A stretch of DNA of 64,000 bases from Sphaerochaeta halotolerans (GCF_003429665.1 NZ_QUWK01000001.1:270156-334155); one strand, 5' to 3'; positions 42,943-51,808 are shown, counted from the first letter of the stretch. A program made the numbers and translations. The notes: generated by a model from the sequence alone, not told the origin.

Positions 42943-44010
42943 CTATCGATTGATCAAGATCCGTTTCAGTACATATCTCTTTGTTTTTCCCCGACCTTGT
43001 TTTTTGATCAGGGAAGCATCAATCATCTGACGGAGGATGAGGTATGCACGGGTCTTCTTTACTCCAAGCAAAGTTTGTGCTGATTCATCAGTGACATAAC
43101 CAACTCTTTGAATTTCCTCCAAGATTTGTTTGAATTGCTTGGACGAGTAGAGCGGAATAGGTTCCTTTGCACTTGCTTCCACTGGTTGACTCTCGTTCTG
43201 GTTTGGAAGGACTATTTTGAATGTGTTGGGTGTGACTTCGATTTGTTCATGGGCTGCCATATGTGTATATAGTTCTCTGATCCTACGTAGTCCGGTCCCA
43301 TAAGCTTCAACATAACCCAAACGATGAAAGATATCAGCAAGCAAACGGTTCCTTGGTTGTGAAATACCAGCCATAATGTCCATTGTGGTTAGCCCTCCCA
43401 CAAGACCCCCAATGGAAACAAATTCAATGTGTTTTTTGGTAATGGTTATGATGATGCTTCCACTATAAGCATAGTCTCTATGTATGATTGCGTTGAGTAA
43501 TGCTTCCCGAAGGGCTTGTTTTGGGTAATCCCAATACTCGCGACGAGAGAGATCGTCAATCTGAAAACGATTCTGATTACACAACATAAGATAGGTATAG
43601 GTATCTTCCAATTGTGTCAGGACCGAACCACTGAATTCTTTCGCAGAATTAAAGGTTGTTTTTGCCTCATCACTGAATACAGCTACCTTAATAGTATGCA
43701 TACACTGATCTGAGAGTAGAAGGCCAAGATTTGTATAAAGCCCAGTCTCTTCAATGATGCCAAGTCGAATGAAATGTTCTTTTTCAAACGGTATGTCTTT
43801 CTCTTTGTATACGAGCCTTGCTTGTTCAAAGGTCAAGTCCTGGATGAGGGAGCGCATACGTTCATAATAATCTCCATCACTAATCTTGATCATTTGACGT
43901 ATTTTTTCATCGGAGGCAGGGGCAGCTGAAGTTCCTTGCCGTATATATACTCCTGCCGGCTTGAGCTCTTTCTTCCGCAGTTTTCTATCATATATTCCAG
44001 GATATACTGA
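42943..44010 (-). pseudogene. AlbA_2/Schlafen-like ATP-binding protein, N-terminally truncated
   Basis: The ATG at 43893 gives 316 aa, but the same frame continues upstream as ELKPAGVYIRQGTSAAPASDEKIRQM, the end of an AlbA_2 (Schlafen-AAA) domain, before homology stops near 44,000. The readable remainder has REALLNAIIHRDYAYSGSIIITITKKHIEFVSIGGLVGG (GHKL-like ATP-binding) and a C-terminal winged helix (VTDESAQTLLGVKKTRAYLILRQM). Family members are usually about 450 aa or more. The first ~100 residues, including the AlbA_2 catalytic part, are missing; the protein from 43893 may or may not be made. The last residues may be read into foreign sequence. Confidence 0.75.
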
Positions 44011-44522
44011 ATATTCACTATGATAAAGTGAAAATTCACTATTGATTGTAGATCATGGACCAGATGGACTGAATATCACCGCTCTGATCGACGAAGAGGC
44101 TGGAACAGCAAACTCCCACAGAGTGGCTTAACCGTAAGCGACAGTATGTGGCAAATGGGTCATAGATGGTTGGTTGATCTAAGAAACTTGCTATTACAAG
44201 CATCAATATGCTAGGCACATTGCTTTCTTGCTCCGTCTTTTATAGAAATTGGCTTGTTTGTGTACATGATGCCGTTGTCTTTTATAAAAAACTTTCAAAA
44301 TGTATAAATGACCAGCGTGTGATACTCCGGGGTATGCCAGTGTTGCATACATAGAGAAGAATCAGTCATGTCATTTTGTCTTGGGAAGAAAGCTTTCGTA
44401 GCATCGTTGTAGGTCTCTAACAGTTCCATGTGAGGAGCTTCTGAAAATTACTGCCGATACCGGCAAAAATTTTCAGTATTTCGATTTTTTGTGAAATATA
44501 ACTTAGATTATTGGTCGTTCTA
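44011..44522. other. Gene-free stretch
   Basis: No convincing frame on either strand. GTGAA-AA-TTCAC and flanking AT-rich blocks near 44,020 look promoter-like. The rest is low-complexity drift leading into the Hip operators. Confidence 0.4.
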
Positions 44523-44590
44523 TACCCTAAAGGGTAAAAATCTATAATTAACCCTATAGGGTATATCTACAATATATACCTTATGGGGTA
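44523..44590. promoter_or_regulatory. Three HipB-type operators at 27-bp spacing
   Basis: TACCC-TAAA-GGGTA (44523-44536), AACCC-TATA-GGGTA (44550-44563) and TACCT-TATG-GGGTA (44577-44590). Centres are exactly 27 bp apart, about 2.6 helical turns. They end 21 bp before hipB. HipB proteins bind inverted repeats of this size upstream of their own operon, so cooperative autorepression is likely. Confidence 0.8.
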
Positions 44591-44611
44591 TGCTGTTTTT
44601 GTGGAGGACCT

Positions 44612-44863
44612 ATGCAGAACCTAATATTGACCCCGTTCCAACTTGCCTATTATCTAAAAAGTAGACGAAAGAGCTTGAACCTCACACAGAAGCAAGCTGG
44701 AGAACTTGTGGGACTGTTGCCCAAGACCATATCTGCCCTGGAATCACATCCAGAGCGGTGTTCCCTTGAAAGCTTTTTCAAGCTTGTCTCTGCTCTGGAG
44801 ATTGAGATGCTTCTGCAACCAAAGCCCCTCCCAGATGAAGAGACAGAGAAGGATGCGTGGTGA
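44612..44863 (+). CDS. hipB: HipB antitoxin
   Basis: An 83-aa XRE protein (LAYYLKSRRKSLNLTQKQAGELVGLLPKTISALESHPERCSLESFFKLVSALEIEMLLQPK) behind TGGAGGACCT. The LNLTQKQAGELVGLLPKTISALE helix-turn-helix and the ending in LQPKP with an acidic tail are typical of E. coli-like HipB. It represses the operon and neutralises HipA. Its stop overlaps the hipA start by one base. Confidence 0.9.
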   Translation: MQNLILTPFQLAYYLKSRRKSLNLTQKQAGELVGLLPKTISALESHPERCSLESFFKLVSALEIEMLLQPKPLPDEETEKDAW

Positions 44864-46149
44864 TGAAACAGACACTGGATATTTGGATGAACGGTGAACA
44901 TGTTGGGAAATGGACGCGCTTAGGATCAGAGCAATCCTTTAGGTATGTGGAGTCGTATCTGAGAGACCAAAATGCACGTCCTCTTTCCCTCTCTCTTCCG
45001 CTTGGACCGGTTTCCAAAGAAATAAAAGGCCCAGAGGTAGCATCCTTCTTTGACAATCTTCTCCCAGATAATGCGGATATAAGACAGAGGATTCAAAGGC
45101 GGTATGGACTTTCTTCTAGCTCTCCTTTCGACTTACTTTCTGAAATAGGTCGCGATTGTGTTGGTGCTCTCCAGATATTGCCTGAAAGAAGTATTGTTCC
45201 AGATGTTCATGTAATCGAAGGAGAACCTCTCAGCGAGAAAGGGATTGAGAAGGTTCTCCATGCGAGTTCCACGGGTTCTCTTCCTGGTGATGATACGCTA
45301 CGTATCTCAATTGCCGGGGCACAAGAAAAAACAGCATTACTTCGAAATAATGGACAGTGGTGTAAGCCTATTGGAGCAACACCGACTACGCATATCTTCA
45401 AGTTGCCACTTGGTGAAATCGGGGCATTGAGGGTGGATATGCGTGAATCCATAGAAATTGAATGGTTGTGCCTCAAGATTCTTGAAGCATTTGGTCTCGA
45501 TGTTGCTAAAGCAGATATTGCAGTATTTGGAACGCAGCGAACTCTTGTTGTTGAACGTTTTGACAGGAAACTTTCTTCTGATGGTTCTTGGTGGATGAGG
45601 CTTCCGCAGGAAGACCTATGCCAGGCTCTGGGAGTCTCCCCTGAAAAGAAATATGAGCATGAAGGAGGGCCTGGTATTGTTGAGATCATGCATTTCTTGC
45701 TTTCATCGAGTGAACCGCAAAGAGATAGAAAACTATTTCTGAAAACGCAGCTTCTCTTTTGGTTGCTTGCAGCCCCGGACGGGCATGCAAAGAATTTTAG
45801 CATCTCTATCGGGAAACAAGGCCGATACTCGTTAACACCATTGTATGACGTTATGTCTGTATATCCGGTAATGGGCCATGGAGCCCGAATGATTTCGCCA
45901 AAGAATTTCAAGATGGCTATGACTCTAGATGGGCATTATGAGTGGAACAGAATACTAAAACGACACTGGGAAGAGACAGCCAGGATATGTGGTGCTGGTA
46001 GTAGTATGAAAGAGATATTCACTGAGATGCTTGAGCAGTTGCCTGGAGCAATCGATAGGACCTCTGAACAGCTTCCTGCGAACTTTCCAAAGGAAGTTTC
46101 AAGTTCCATCTTTGAGGGAATGAAAAAGGCTGCAATGAGGCTGGAGTAG
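44863..46149 (+). CDS. hipA: HipA serine/threonine kinase toxin
   Basis: A 428-aa full-length HipA. The N-terminal domain has LDIWMNGEHVGKW and FDNLLPDNADIRQRIQRRYG; the activation loop and autophosphorylation region is RISIAGAQEKTALL; ERFDR follows, and the catalytic loop is LFWLLAAPDGHAKNFSI, with the metal aspartate in LTPLYDVMS. HipA phosphorylates aminoacyl-tRNA synthetases such as GltX and halts growth. All key motifs are present, so the pair looks functional. Confidence 0.93.
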   Translation: MKQTLDIWMNGEHVGKWTRLGSEQSFRYVESYLRDQNARPLSLSLPLGPVSKEIKGPEVASFFDNLLPDNADIRQRIQRRYGLSSSSPFDLLSEIGRDCVGALQILPERSIVPDVHVIEGEPLSEKGIEKVLHASSTGSLPGDDTLRISIAGAQEKTALLRNNGQWCKPIGATPTTHIFKLPLGEIGALRVDMRESIEIEWLCLKILEAFGLDVAKADIAVFGTQRTLVVERFDRKLSSDGSWWMRLPQEDLCQALGVSPEKKYEHEGGPGIVEIMHFLLSSSEPQRDRKLFLKTQLLFWLLAAPDGHAKNFSISIGKQGRYSLTPLYDVMSVYPVMGHGARMISPKNFKMAMTLDGHYEWNRILKRHWEETARICGAGSSMKEIFTEMLEQLPGAIDRTSEQLPANFPKEVSSSIFEGMKKAAMRLE

Positions 46150-46284
46150 GGGAGTATAAGCATTTCTTGTAAAGTTGCGTTTCTCTCTATTTCCCTTGAG
46201 GCCATCTACTCTCCTTCTCACAAGCGGTATCAGAAAAGTAATTTTGCATCGTTAGATAAGGGATAGCTCCATACTTTCCTTTCA

Positions 46285-47499
46285 TTAAAACAGATGTTCA
46301 TCAGTGAGAAACTGATATAACCCTATATGCCGTACTCCTTCAATGGTGTCTTGGAAGTGAGAGTCCATTGTTACCACGAATTTTGGATACGAATCACGGA
46401 TGGCGAGTAGCGGTGCAAATTCTCTTTGTACCGTTTCTTCACTTTCTAATTTGAAGGCAACTTGCACGTACAGTTTATTAGGAGGTTGCTCTGCAATGAA
46501 GTCGACTTCCCGGGTATCCAGCTTTCCTATGTATACCGTGTATCCCCGTCTGACCAACTCGTTATACACGATATTCTCCAATATGCCGGATATATGCCTA
46601 TCCCTATACCCAAAGACGGCATGTTGAAGACCGGAATCGGCAAGGTAGTACTTTTCTTGTGTTTTCAGCCGTTCTTTACCTTGGATATCATATCGTTGGA
46701 CTCTCGTGATCAGGAAAGAGCTAACCAATGCATCGAGGTACGTATAGACGGTATTGATATCAACCTTTCTTGCCTGGCTCTTGAAATAATCGGCAATGCG
46801 TTTTGCAGAAATGGTATTCCCGACTGAGTCAGCGATGAAGTTCAAAATTCTTCGCAATAGCTCGACGTCCCGAATTTTATATCGCTGGACCACATCACGA
46901 AGGACTATGGAATCGAAGATGTCGTTGATGATCATATATGCCAAATTTTCATCGTAATCGGAGGTCAGATGAACAGCAGGAAAACCTCCTCGCCTGATAT
47001 AGAACCAAAGCAGATTTTCTTGCGTATCCGTCTTGCCTGATCTGAATTCCAGCATCTCACTAAAGGACAATACCTGCATCTCTATATGAATGAAGCGGCC
47101 AGTAAGCAGGGTAGAGAGCTCCGATGAAAGAAGCTGTGAGTTTGATCCGGTAATATACATATCAACTTGGAAATCGAGGAATAGTGAGTTTACTGCTTCT
47201 TCCCAATCCTCCACTATTTGTATTTCGTCGAAGAACACATATGCAGGGCTCTTCATTGTTTTTAGAAGTTCTGACACATAGTTGTATAAAGCGAGTGAAG
47301 TGCGTAAGTGGTAGTACTTCATACTCTCAAAGTTGATTGAGATAATTTGCTTGCTTTCTACTCCCTCTTCGGTTAGGAGTTGTTGTATGAGCAGCATCAT
47401 GGTCGATTTTCCACATCGACGAATCCCTGTGATTACTTTAATAAAGGGTTTGTTTATAAATGGTCTGATTTTCTCATAGTACAACGGTCGATTGAGCAT
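46285..47499 (-). CDS. AAA ATPase with DUF4143 domain, third copy
   Basis: A 404-aa protein. Walker A is VITGIRRCGKSTMMLLIQ near residues 22-39, Walker B PAYVFFDEIQIVEDWEEAV, sensor YITGSNSQLL, hinge GRFIHIEMQVLSFSEMLEF. DUF4143 has a winged-helix segment (ISAKRIADYFKSQARKVDINTVYTYLDALVSS) and TREVDFIAEQPPNKLYVQVAF at the nuclease-like site, where the usual lysine of ExK is replaced by F. It is the classical form of the family. Like the other two it is a single gene preceded by repeated inverted motifs. Confidence 0.9.
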   Translation of the reverse strand: MLNRPLYYEKIRPFINKPFIKVITGIRRCGKSTMMLLIQQLLTEEGVESKQIISINFESMKYYHLRTSLALYNYVSELLKTMKSPAYVFFDEIQIVEDWEEAVNSLFLDFQVDMYITGSNSQLLSSELSTLLTGRFIHIEMQVLSFSEMLEFRSGKTDTQENLLWFYIRRGGFPAVHLTSDYDENLAYMIINDIFDSIVLRDVVQRYKIRDVELLRRILNFIADSVGNTISAKRIADYFKSQARKVDINTVYTYLDALVSSFLITRVQRYDIQGKERLKTQEKYYLADSGLQHAVFGYRDRHISGILENIVYNELVRRGYTVYIGKLDTREVDFIAEQPPNKLYVQVAFKLESEETVQREFAPLLAIRDSYPKFVVTMDSHFQDTIEGVRHIGLYQFLTDEHLF

Positions 47500-47518
47500 G
47501 AATGAACACCTCTTATAA

Positions 47519-47640
47519 AGATTATACCCAGCAAAACTACATAAGTAAAGAAAGTTTTTATGGGTATAACCCTAAAAACTCTGGAAAAACTACCAGTTCT
47601 TATGGGTATAACCCAATAGTTTTCTCTTATAAGAGGACAA
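47519..47640. promoter_or_regulatory. Operator array before the third DUF4143 ATPase
   Basis: GGGT-ATA-ACCC occurs at 47562-47572 and 47603-47613, 41 bp apart, both within TATGGGTATAACCC. A half-copy TTATACCC lies at 47522-47529. CCTCTTATAA near 47,512 and CTCTTATAAGAG near 47,624-47,635 frame the array. All lie upstream of the minus-strand ATPase start at 47499. Confidence 0.6.
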
Positions 47641-47669
47641 TGCCAGCTTTCTCGGTGTTTCGCATGATC

Positions 47670-47825
47670 ATTCCCCAATGGAGCGAGAGGAAAGGAATCA
47701 TCATGATGGTTCCTCTCGGGAGCGAGTGCAGGGAAAGCAAGGTGAGATACCCCGTCCCTTGGGCGGAAAAGGAGGCAACGCCTCCTGAGTTCAGCTCTTG
47801 CCCTGAGGTATTGATACCTTTCATT
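47670..47825. mobile_element. 150-bp structured insertion element, copy 2
   Basis: Element 47673-47822, roughly 93% identical to 21203-21353, again flanked by ATT (47670-47672 and 47823-47825). All hairpins are retained, and GAGAGGAA/TTCCTCTC is extended by one C-G pair here. It abuts the transposase remnant at the point where its coding frame stops matching, so it has inserted into, or captured, that gene. Confidence 0.8.
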
Positions 47826-48381
47826 TGACAGGCCCCTCCTGGAAGAGGGGGCACCCCTCTTCTTTCCTGCAGCATCCCCCAGCTTCTTCCCCTTATGGCT
47901 TTTGGGAAAGTATTTCTCGTCCAGTTCCACCTGCTCCGTGAGCATTGCCGTGGTTTCTTCCTCCTCCAAGGAACACAGGAGCTTGTGCCTCATCCTGAAT
48001 GCCGTTGCGACATTTATGCCCAAAGCAAGTGAAACCGCTTGCAGACTGTCGCCTGCAATCGTCATCTTGATCATGTCGTTCCATGCTTCACGGCTCTGGC
48101 AATCCAAGCATCTGAACATCTGCTCACCCGGTGGATGTCTTGCCACCCTTTATGACCCTCGGATGAAGCAATCCGCATTTCGGACATCGTTCAAATATGG
48201 ATCCTTCTGCAACCGTGGCTTCCTTGTCATAGGAATCGGGTATTTCTGCAATCTTGCTGAGGATGAAATCAGGTATCCCTTTCATCCGTTCAACAACTTC
48301 CTCTGCTGTCATCTTGGCCATATGTCTTGCCTCCTGCTGACAGCTTATCCCATCAGGTGTAACATATAGTGTCGTAGTCAC
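47826..48381 (-). pseudogene. IS1595-type transposase remnant
   Basis: The start MTTTLYVTPDGIS and a zinc-ribbon segment ERCPKCGLLHPRVIKGGKT are in one frame, then after a shift near 48,130 the sequence continues FRCLDCQSREAWNDMIKMTIAGDSLQAVSLALGINVATAFRMRHKLL and TEQVELDEKYFPKSHKGKKL, ending RGLSNE at the structured element. This is the N-terminal half of an IS1595/ISXO2-like DDE transposase, with the first catalytic aspartate in ELDEKYF. The rest of the gene is gone. No terminal repeats were found. Confidence 0.8.
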
Positions 48382-48543
48382 TGATTCTTAAATACAGCCA
48401 TCTTCTATTGAAATCACTCTTGTTGCGTACCAACACCCCTATTGGTTCTATAAGTTACAAGAGTAGAAAGACGTAACAATTTGTAGCTTTTCCTTGTCTC
48501 ATTACATGGGTTACTCTATGCTTTGCCTAAGGAGGAACGAGTA

Positions 48544-49140
48544 ATGATGTTATTGCATAAGTGTGACCGATGTACCCAAGAAGCAGACCACCATATTGAG
48601 AAAGCTGATAAAAAGGTGCTGCATCTCTGTTGGGATTGTTACAATGCCTATCTTTGTGAGCGGCTGGGGTTGGATGTAGCCAAATATGCTCATCCAAAGA
48701 CTATTACTGTCAATCGGCAACGTTTCAAGGTGAAGATGGAGATTTATCATGATGGTGTTATCTATTATGCCTACAAAGGGAAGCCGGATGCTCTACAAAC
48801 AATATCCTTTACCGCCCCCTTCGAAATGGACGGGAAGCTTGCCGTCGAAGAGCTGAAACAACGTGTTGCCAAGTTGCTTATACCCACTACCATGATGGAA
48901 GATGATTTTCTCTCCCCCATGGGAGTGATAGGTGTTGAGTATGATGAGGAAACGTATGATGATTTGGCGTTCGTCATTGATGGTGAACGGTATGATTCAG
49001 AGGAATTCCTGGATTTGCTGCTGAACTATCGTGGTTCAAATCTCCTCTATATCGCGGAACCCAGATTGCCATCTTTGGAGGCCCAGTGGTTTGGCAATGA
49101 AGAGCAATTACTCCCGAAAACACACGATGATGATCTGTAG
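48544..49140 (+). CDS. Zinc-ribbon hypothetical protein
   Basis: A 198-aa protein, ATG 48544 behind AAGGAGGAACGAGTA. The N terminus has two Cys pairs, CDRCTQEA and LCWDCYNAYLC, that should bind one zinc. The rest is acidic alpha/beta (RQRFKVKMEIYHDGVIYYAYKG, DGKLAVEELKQRVAKLL). I recognise no enzymatic motif. Such small zinc-finger proteins accompany TnpR-like ORF-3 proteins; the next gene is one. Function unknown. Confidence 0.75.
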   Translation: MMLLHKCDRCTQEADHHIEKADKKVLHLCWDCYNAYLCERLGLDVAKYAHPKTITVNRQRFKVKMEIYHDGVIYYAYKGKPDALQTISFTAPFEMDGKLAVEELKQRVAKLLIPTTMMEDDFLSPMGVIGVEYDEETYDDLAFVIDGERYDSEEFLDLLLNYRGSNLLYIAEPRLPSLEAQWFGNEEQLLPKTHDDDL

Positions 49141-49185
49141 TGTAAAGAGATGGTATTGCAGCTAAAACAATAGAAGAGGCAATTC

Positions 49186-50277
49186 ATGCAAATAGGATGT
49201 ACAAAGAAACTCCTGGATTACTTGAAGATACAAGCAGTCCCGGTAGATACTGCAATTGATCCACTCTTCTCGTGGAGTGCCAATATGATTATGGTAAACC
49301 AGAGGAGAACGATTGTGGTAAGCAATGATGCATCTCGCTATGCGTTCATTCTCTATGGCATCAAGCGAGGCGATGTGAAGAATATCGAGATTTTGCTCCT
49401 TGAGGGGGTGAGAGCCTGCCTGGAAACTATGTGCTTTGCTCCTTCCATCATTGAGCAGTACTTCCAGGATTGTGGAGAACAAGTAACGTTCAGCAAGACA
49501 GCAAATCGTTCGGTGGTTGCAGGACTGAACAATGTCTGTGAACATGCCTACTTCTTTTTTAACAGGTACTCACCCGAGGTACTGCTACAGAGGCAGGTAA
49601 TTCGGTATCTCAATACAAATTTCCTGACTGTTAAGACTACAGAAGGAAGCGGTTATGTACATATTTCCGATAAATTCTCCAGTGATATTGAGCAGAAATA
49701 TGGGCAACCTCTCTTTCGATGCAAGGCTGCTGTCTTTGACGTAGACCTGGAGCTGGATAGTACATGTCACCGCCGCGTTCTCATACCCCTTAATTGTACG
49801 TTCCGAGAGTTCCACAATGTATTGCAGACTCTGTTTGGTTGGTTGAATCACCATCTCCATGATTTCTGGATAGAACGACATCCAAATGGAAGGCTGAAAT
49901 ATACTTTGACCGGTTTCCCCCGGGAGTTTGAAGAGGAGGGGGAAACAACAAAGGATGACAGCTTGGTGTTCCTCCACGATGTATTCCCGCAGTACAGGGA
50001 AATCATCTACAACTATGATTTTGGGGATTCTTGGATAGTTCATATCCGTCTCCATGAAATTGTTGATGACTACGATAAGAATCATCCAGTGTGTCTGGAC
50101 TGGGAGGGAGAAGCTCCTCCAGAGGATGTAGGGGGGCGATACGGATATGCTGAGTTGTTGGGAATACTGAAAAACCCAGAAGATCCTGAATACAAGGATA
50201 TGATGGAGTGGTATAGAGGAAGTCGCCATCAATTGTTCGATTTGGGATATGTGAATAGACGTTTGCGGAACTGGTAA
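49186..50277 (+). CDS. Plasmid pRiA4b ORF-3-like protein with DUF6933-type N terminus
   Basis: A 363-aa protein in two parts. Residues ~1-165 (CTKKLLDYLKIQ, FSWSANMIMVNQRRTIVVSNDASRYAFILYGIK) resemble the DUF6933 family. Residues ~170-360 contain HRRVLIPLNCTFREFHNVLQTLFGWLNHHLHDFWI and YNYDFGDSWIVHIRL, hallmark motifs of the pRiA4b ORF-3 (IS1096 TnpR-like) domain. Its role is unknown; it appears with mobile elements and plasmids. It is 46 bp behind the zinc-ribbon gene, so both may form an operon. Confidence 0.8.
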   Translation: MQIGCTKKLLDYLKIQAVPVDTAIDPLFSWSANMIMVNQRRTIVVSNDASRYAFILYGIKRGDVKNIEILLLEGVRACLETMCFAPSIIEQYFQDCGEQVTFSKTANRSVVAGLNNVCEHAYFFFNRYSPEVLLQRQVIRYLNTNFLTVKTTEGSGYVHISDKFSSDIEQKYGQPLFRCKAAVFDVDLELDSTCHRRVLIPLNCTFREFHNVLQTLFGWLNHHLHDFWIERHPNGRLKYTLTGFPREFEEEGETTKDDSLVFLHDVFPQYREIIYNYDFGDSWIVHIRLHEIVDDYDKNHPVCLDWEGEAPPEDVGGRYGYAELLGILKNPEDPEYKDMMEWYRGSRHQLFDLGYVNRRLRNW

Positions 50278-50331
50278 CTATACACTTGAATCTCAGAGGA
50301 TCAGAATGGTGAAAGTACGAGAGAAGTATTG

Positions 50332-51276
50332 CTATTCTGCAGTAATCCTATCGATTCTTGACCTGATTAGTTCCATAAGTTCTGGCTTCAGGGGGTCAGG
50401 TATACAGCTTTCTTTGATGAGTACCTCCCACTGAGGAAACAAACCAGAAACCCGCTTGACAAGTCGCTCAGCAACCTGTTCAGGCATCTCCAGATGCTCT
50501 GCAAGGTGTAAGAAATCTGAACGCTTTAGTCGTGATTTCTTTCCCCTGAGTGTTAATGCCATCTCCTGAGGGTCTTCAGGGAGGATGAGTTGTACCGGTA
50601 GTAAATCATATGCTGGGGTGAGCTGAAAGTGTTCATCCTTCGGTGCATAGAGTGAAAAGTTCTTGAGATGCATGTCAGAGTTGCCAGTGATGAAGCAAAA
50701 TACCAAGACATACCAAAAGTTCGTGAGGTCAAGCATATGTTGTCTGGAGTAGGTGCGAATGATAGTTCCGCACTGCTCATAAGAACCTTGGTACTTATCC
50801 TCAGTTAATCGACCAGTGAGCTGACAAAAGTCTTCCATCGGAAGTTGAATTACATGATCTTTCTCAAAAATACGGTCAATTCGTTTTGCAATATAGGCCA
50901 ATGAACCATCATTTAGTTGGATAAGTGCATTAGGAACGGTAGCAATCTTGGCAATCTTTGCCATATGCATGACCACATGTTCCAACTCTGGCAGTGCTTC
51001 ATATGCCTCAGTTTGCAGTTTTACAATGTAACCAGGGGGTTTTTCAACCAATGTGAGACGGTCTGTCTGTTTCGTATGATCGAGAGAGAGGGAAAACTTT
51101 TTCTGTACTCCTGGGATTGTATAGCCACTCTGTGTCGCGTGTAGGCCTAGATTAGCTTGATCAAAATCTAGTATCGGCATCTCCTTCGTCCCAAAGAAAG
51201 AAAGGATACATCTCTGGTGCCATCCATGTAAATGAGGCTCATCTAAAATCCGCCCACAATAGAGACAACGTTTCAC
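50332..51276 (-). CDS. hipT: HipT-type kinase toxin of tripartite HipBST
   Basis: A 314-aa HipA-like kinase lacking the usual N-terminal subdomain. An N-terminal zinc-finger-like CLYCGRILDEP...WHQRC is present, then the activation segment GYTIPGVQKKFSLSLD, IAKRIDR, the catalytic loop FCFITGNSDMHLKNFSL and the metal aspartate in LTPAYDLLPV. In E. coli O127 HipT phosphorylates tryptophanyl-tRNA synthetase, the kinase is the toxin and HipS its antitoxin. The start overlaps the hipS stop by 4 bp, the third gene of the operon. Confidence 0.85.
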   Translation of the reverse strand: MKRCLYCGRILDEPHLHGWHQRCILSFFGTKEMPILDFDQANLGLHATQSGYTIPGVQKKFSLSLDHTKQTDRLTLVEKPPGYIVKLQTEAYEALPELEHVVMHMAKIAKIATVPNALIQLNDGSLAYIAKRIDRIFEKDHVIQLPMEDFCQLTGRLTEDKYQGSYEQCGTIIRTYSRQHMLDLTNFWYVLVFCFITGNSDMHLKNFSLYAPKDEHFQLTPAYDLLPVQLILPEDPQEMALTLRGKKSRLKRSDFLHLAEHLEMPEQVAERLVKRVSGLFPQWEVLIKESCIPDPLKPELMELIRSRIDRITAE

Positions 51277-51599
51277 AATACCTCCTCAACTGATACAAAT
51301 CCCACACAATCACGACATACATGGAGCAACAATCCCATCCTGTCTCTTCTGTCCAGTTTCCAATTACGGCATGCTTGTTCCAAGAGCCAGCCTTCTGGGA
51401 TGAGGCCATCAAAGAAGGGGAAGAACGTTGTGCTTTGATAGGGAGCTTCCTGAAGAGGCATGGTAAGGCTGATGGGTACACTTCCAGGGGCTTGTAGATA
51501 CCTAGGATCATAAGTGAACTGATAGCCTTCATCAGTTTGTGCAATAATACCTGCTGGGATGTTTCTAACAAATACTCGTCCTTGGCGTGTACTTTTCAT
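51273..51599 (-). CDS. hipS: HipS-like protein (split HipA N-subdomain, antitoxin)
   Basis: A 108-aa protein equal to the HipA N-terminal subdomain 1: GRVFVRNIPAGIIAQTDEGYQFTYDPRYLQAPGSVPISLTMPLQ and FFPFFDGLIPEGWLLEQACRNW, which in a full HipA would be fused to the kinase. As a free protein it is the HipS antitoxin of HipBST systems. It starts with ATGA overlap to hipB and ends with ATGA overlap to hipT. Confidence 0.85.
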   Translation of the reverse strand: MKSTRQGRVFVRNIPAGIIAQTDEGYQFTYDPRYLQAPGSVPISLTMPLQEAPYQSTTFFPFFDGLIPEGWLLEQACRNWKLDRRDRMGLLLHVCRDCVGFVSVEEVL

Positions 51600-51808
51600 G
51601 TTCTGTACTCTCCATCCATAGGGACTGGTCCCGCAACATGACCAAACATCTTGAGTGCCTGATTCACTTTATCCAAACGAACTGTTTGTTTCCCTTGTTC
51701 TAGTTCACGGATGAAACGAAGTCCCAACCCAGAGCGAAGTGCAAACTCCTCCTGGGTGAGTCCCGCACGTTTTCTTTGGTCTCGAATAAACATTCCAATC
51801 ACGTTCAT
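51596..51808 (-). CDS. hipB: HipB-type regulator of HipBST
   Basis: A 70-aa XRE protein: MFIRDQRKRAGLTQEEFALRSGLGLRFIRELEQGKQTVRLDKVNQALKMFG, a compact helix-turn-helix with an RFIRELEQGKQT recognition helix. It should bind the palindromes just upstream and repress the three-gene operon. It is small even for HipB and ends shortly after the HTH, so its anti-kinase role may have passed to HipS. Confidence 0.87.
   Translation of the reverse strand: MNVIGMFIRDQRKRAGLTQEEFALRSGLGLRFIRELEQGKQTVRLDKVNQALKMFGHVAGPVPMDGEYRT

Noticed and set aside
42818..43030. Plus-strand 70-aa open frame as a gene
   Set aside because: Its second half is antisense to the AlbA_2-type gene; only a possible fragment upstream was kept as a note.
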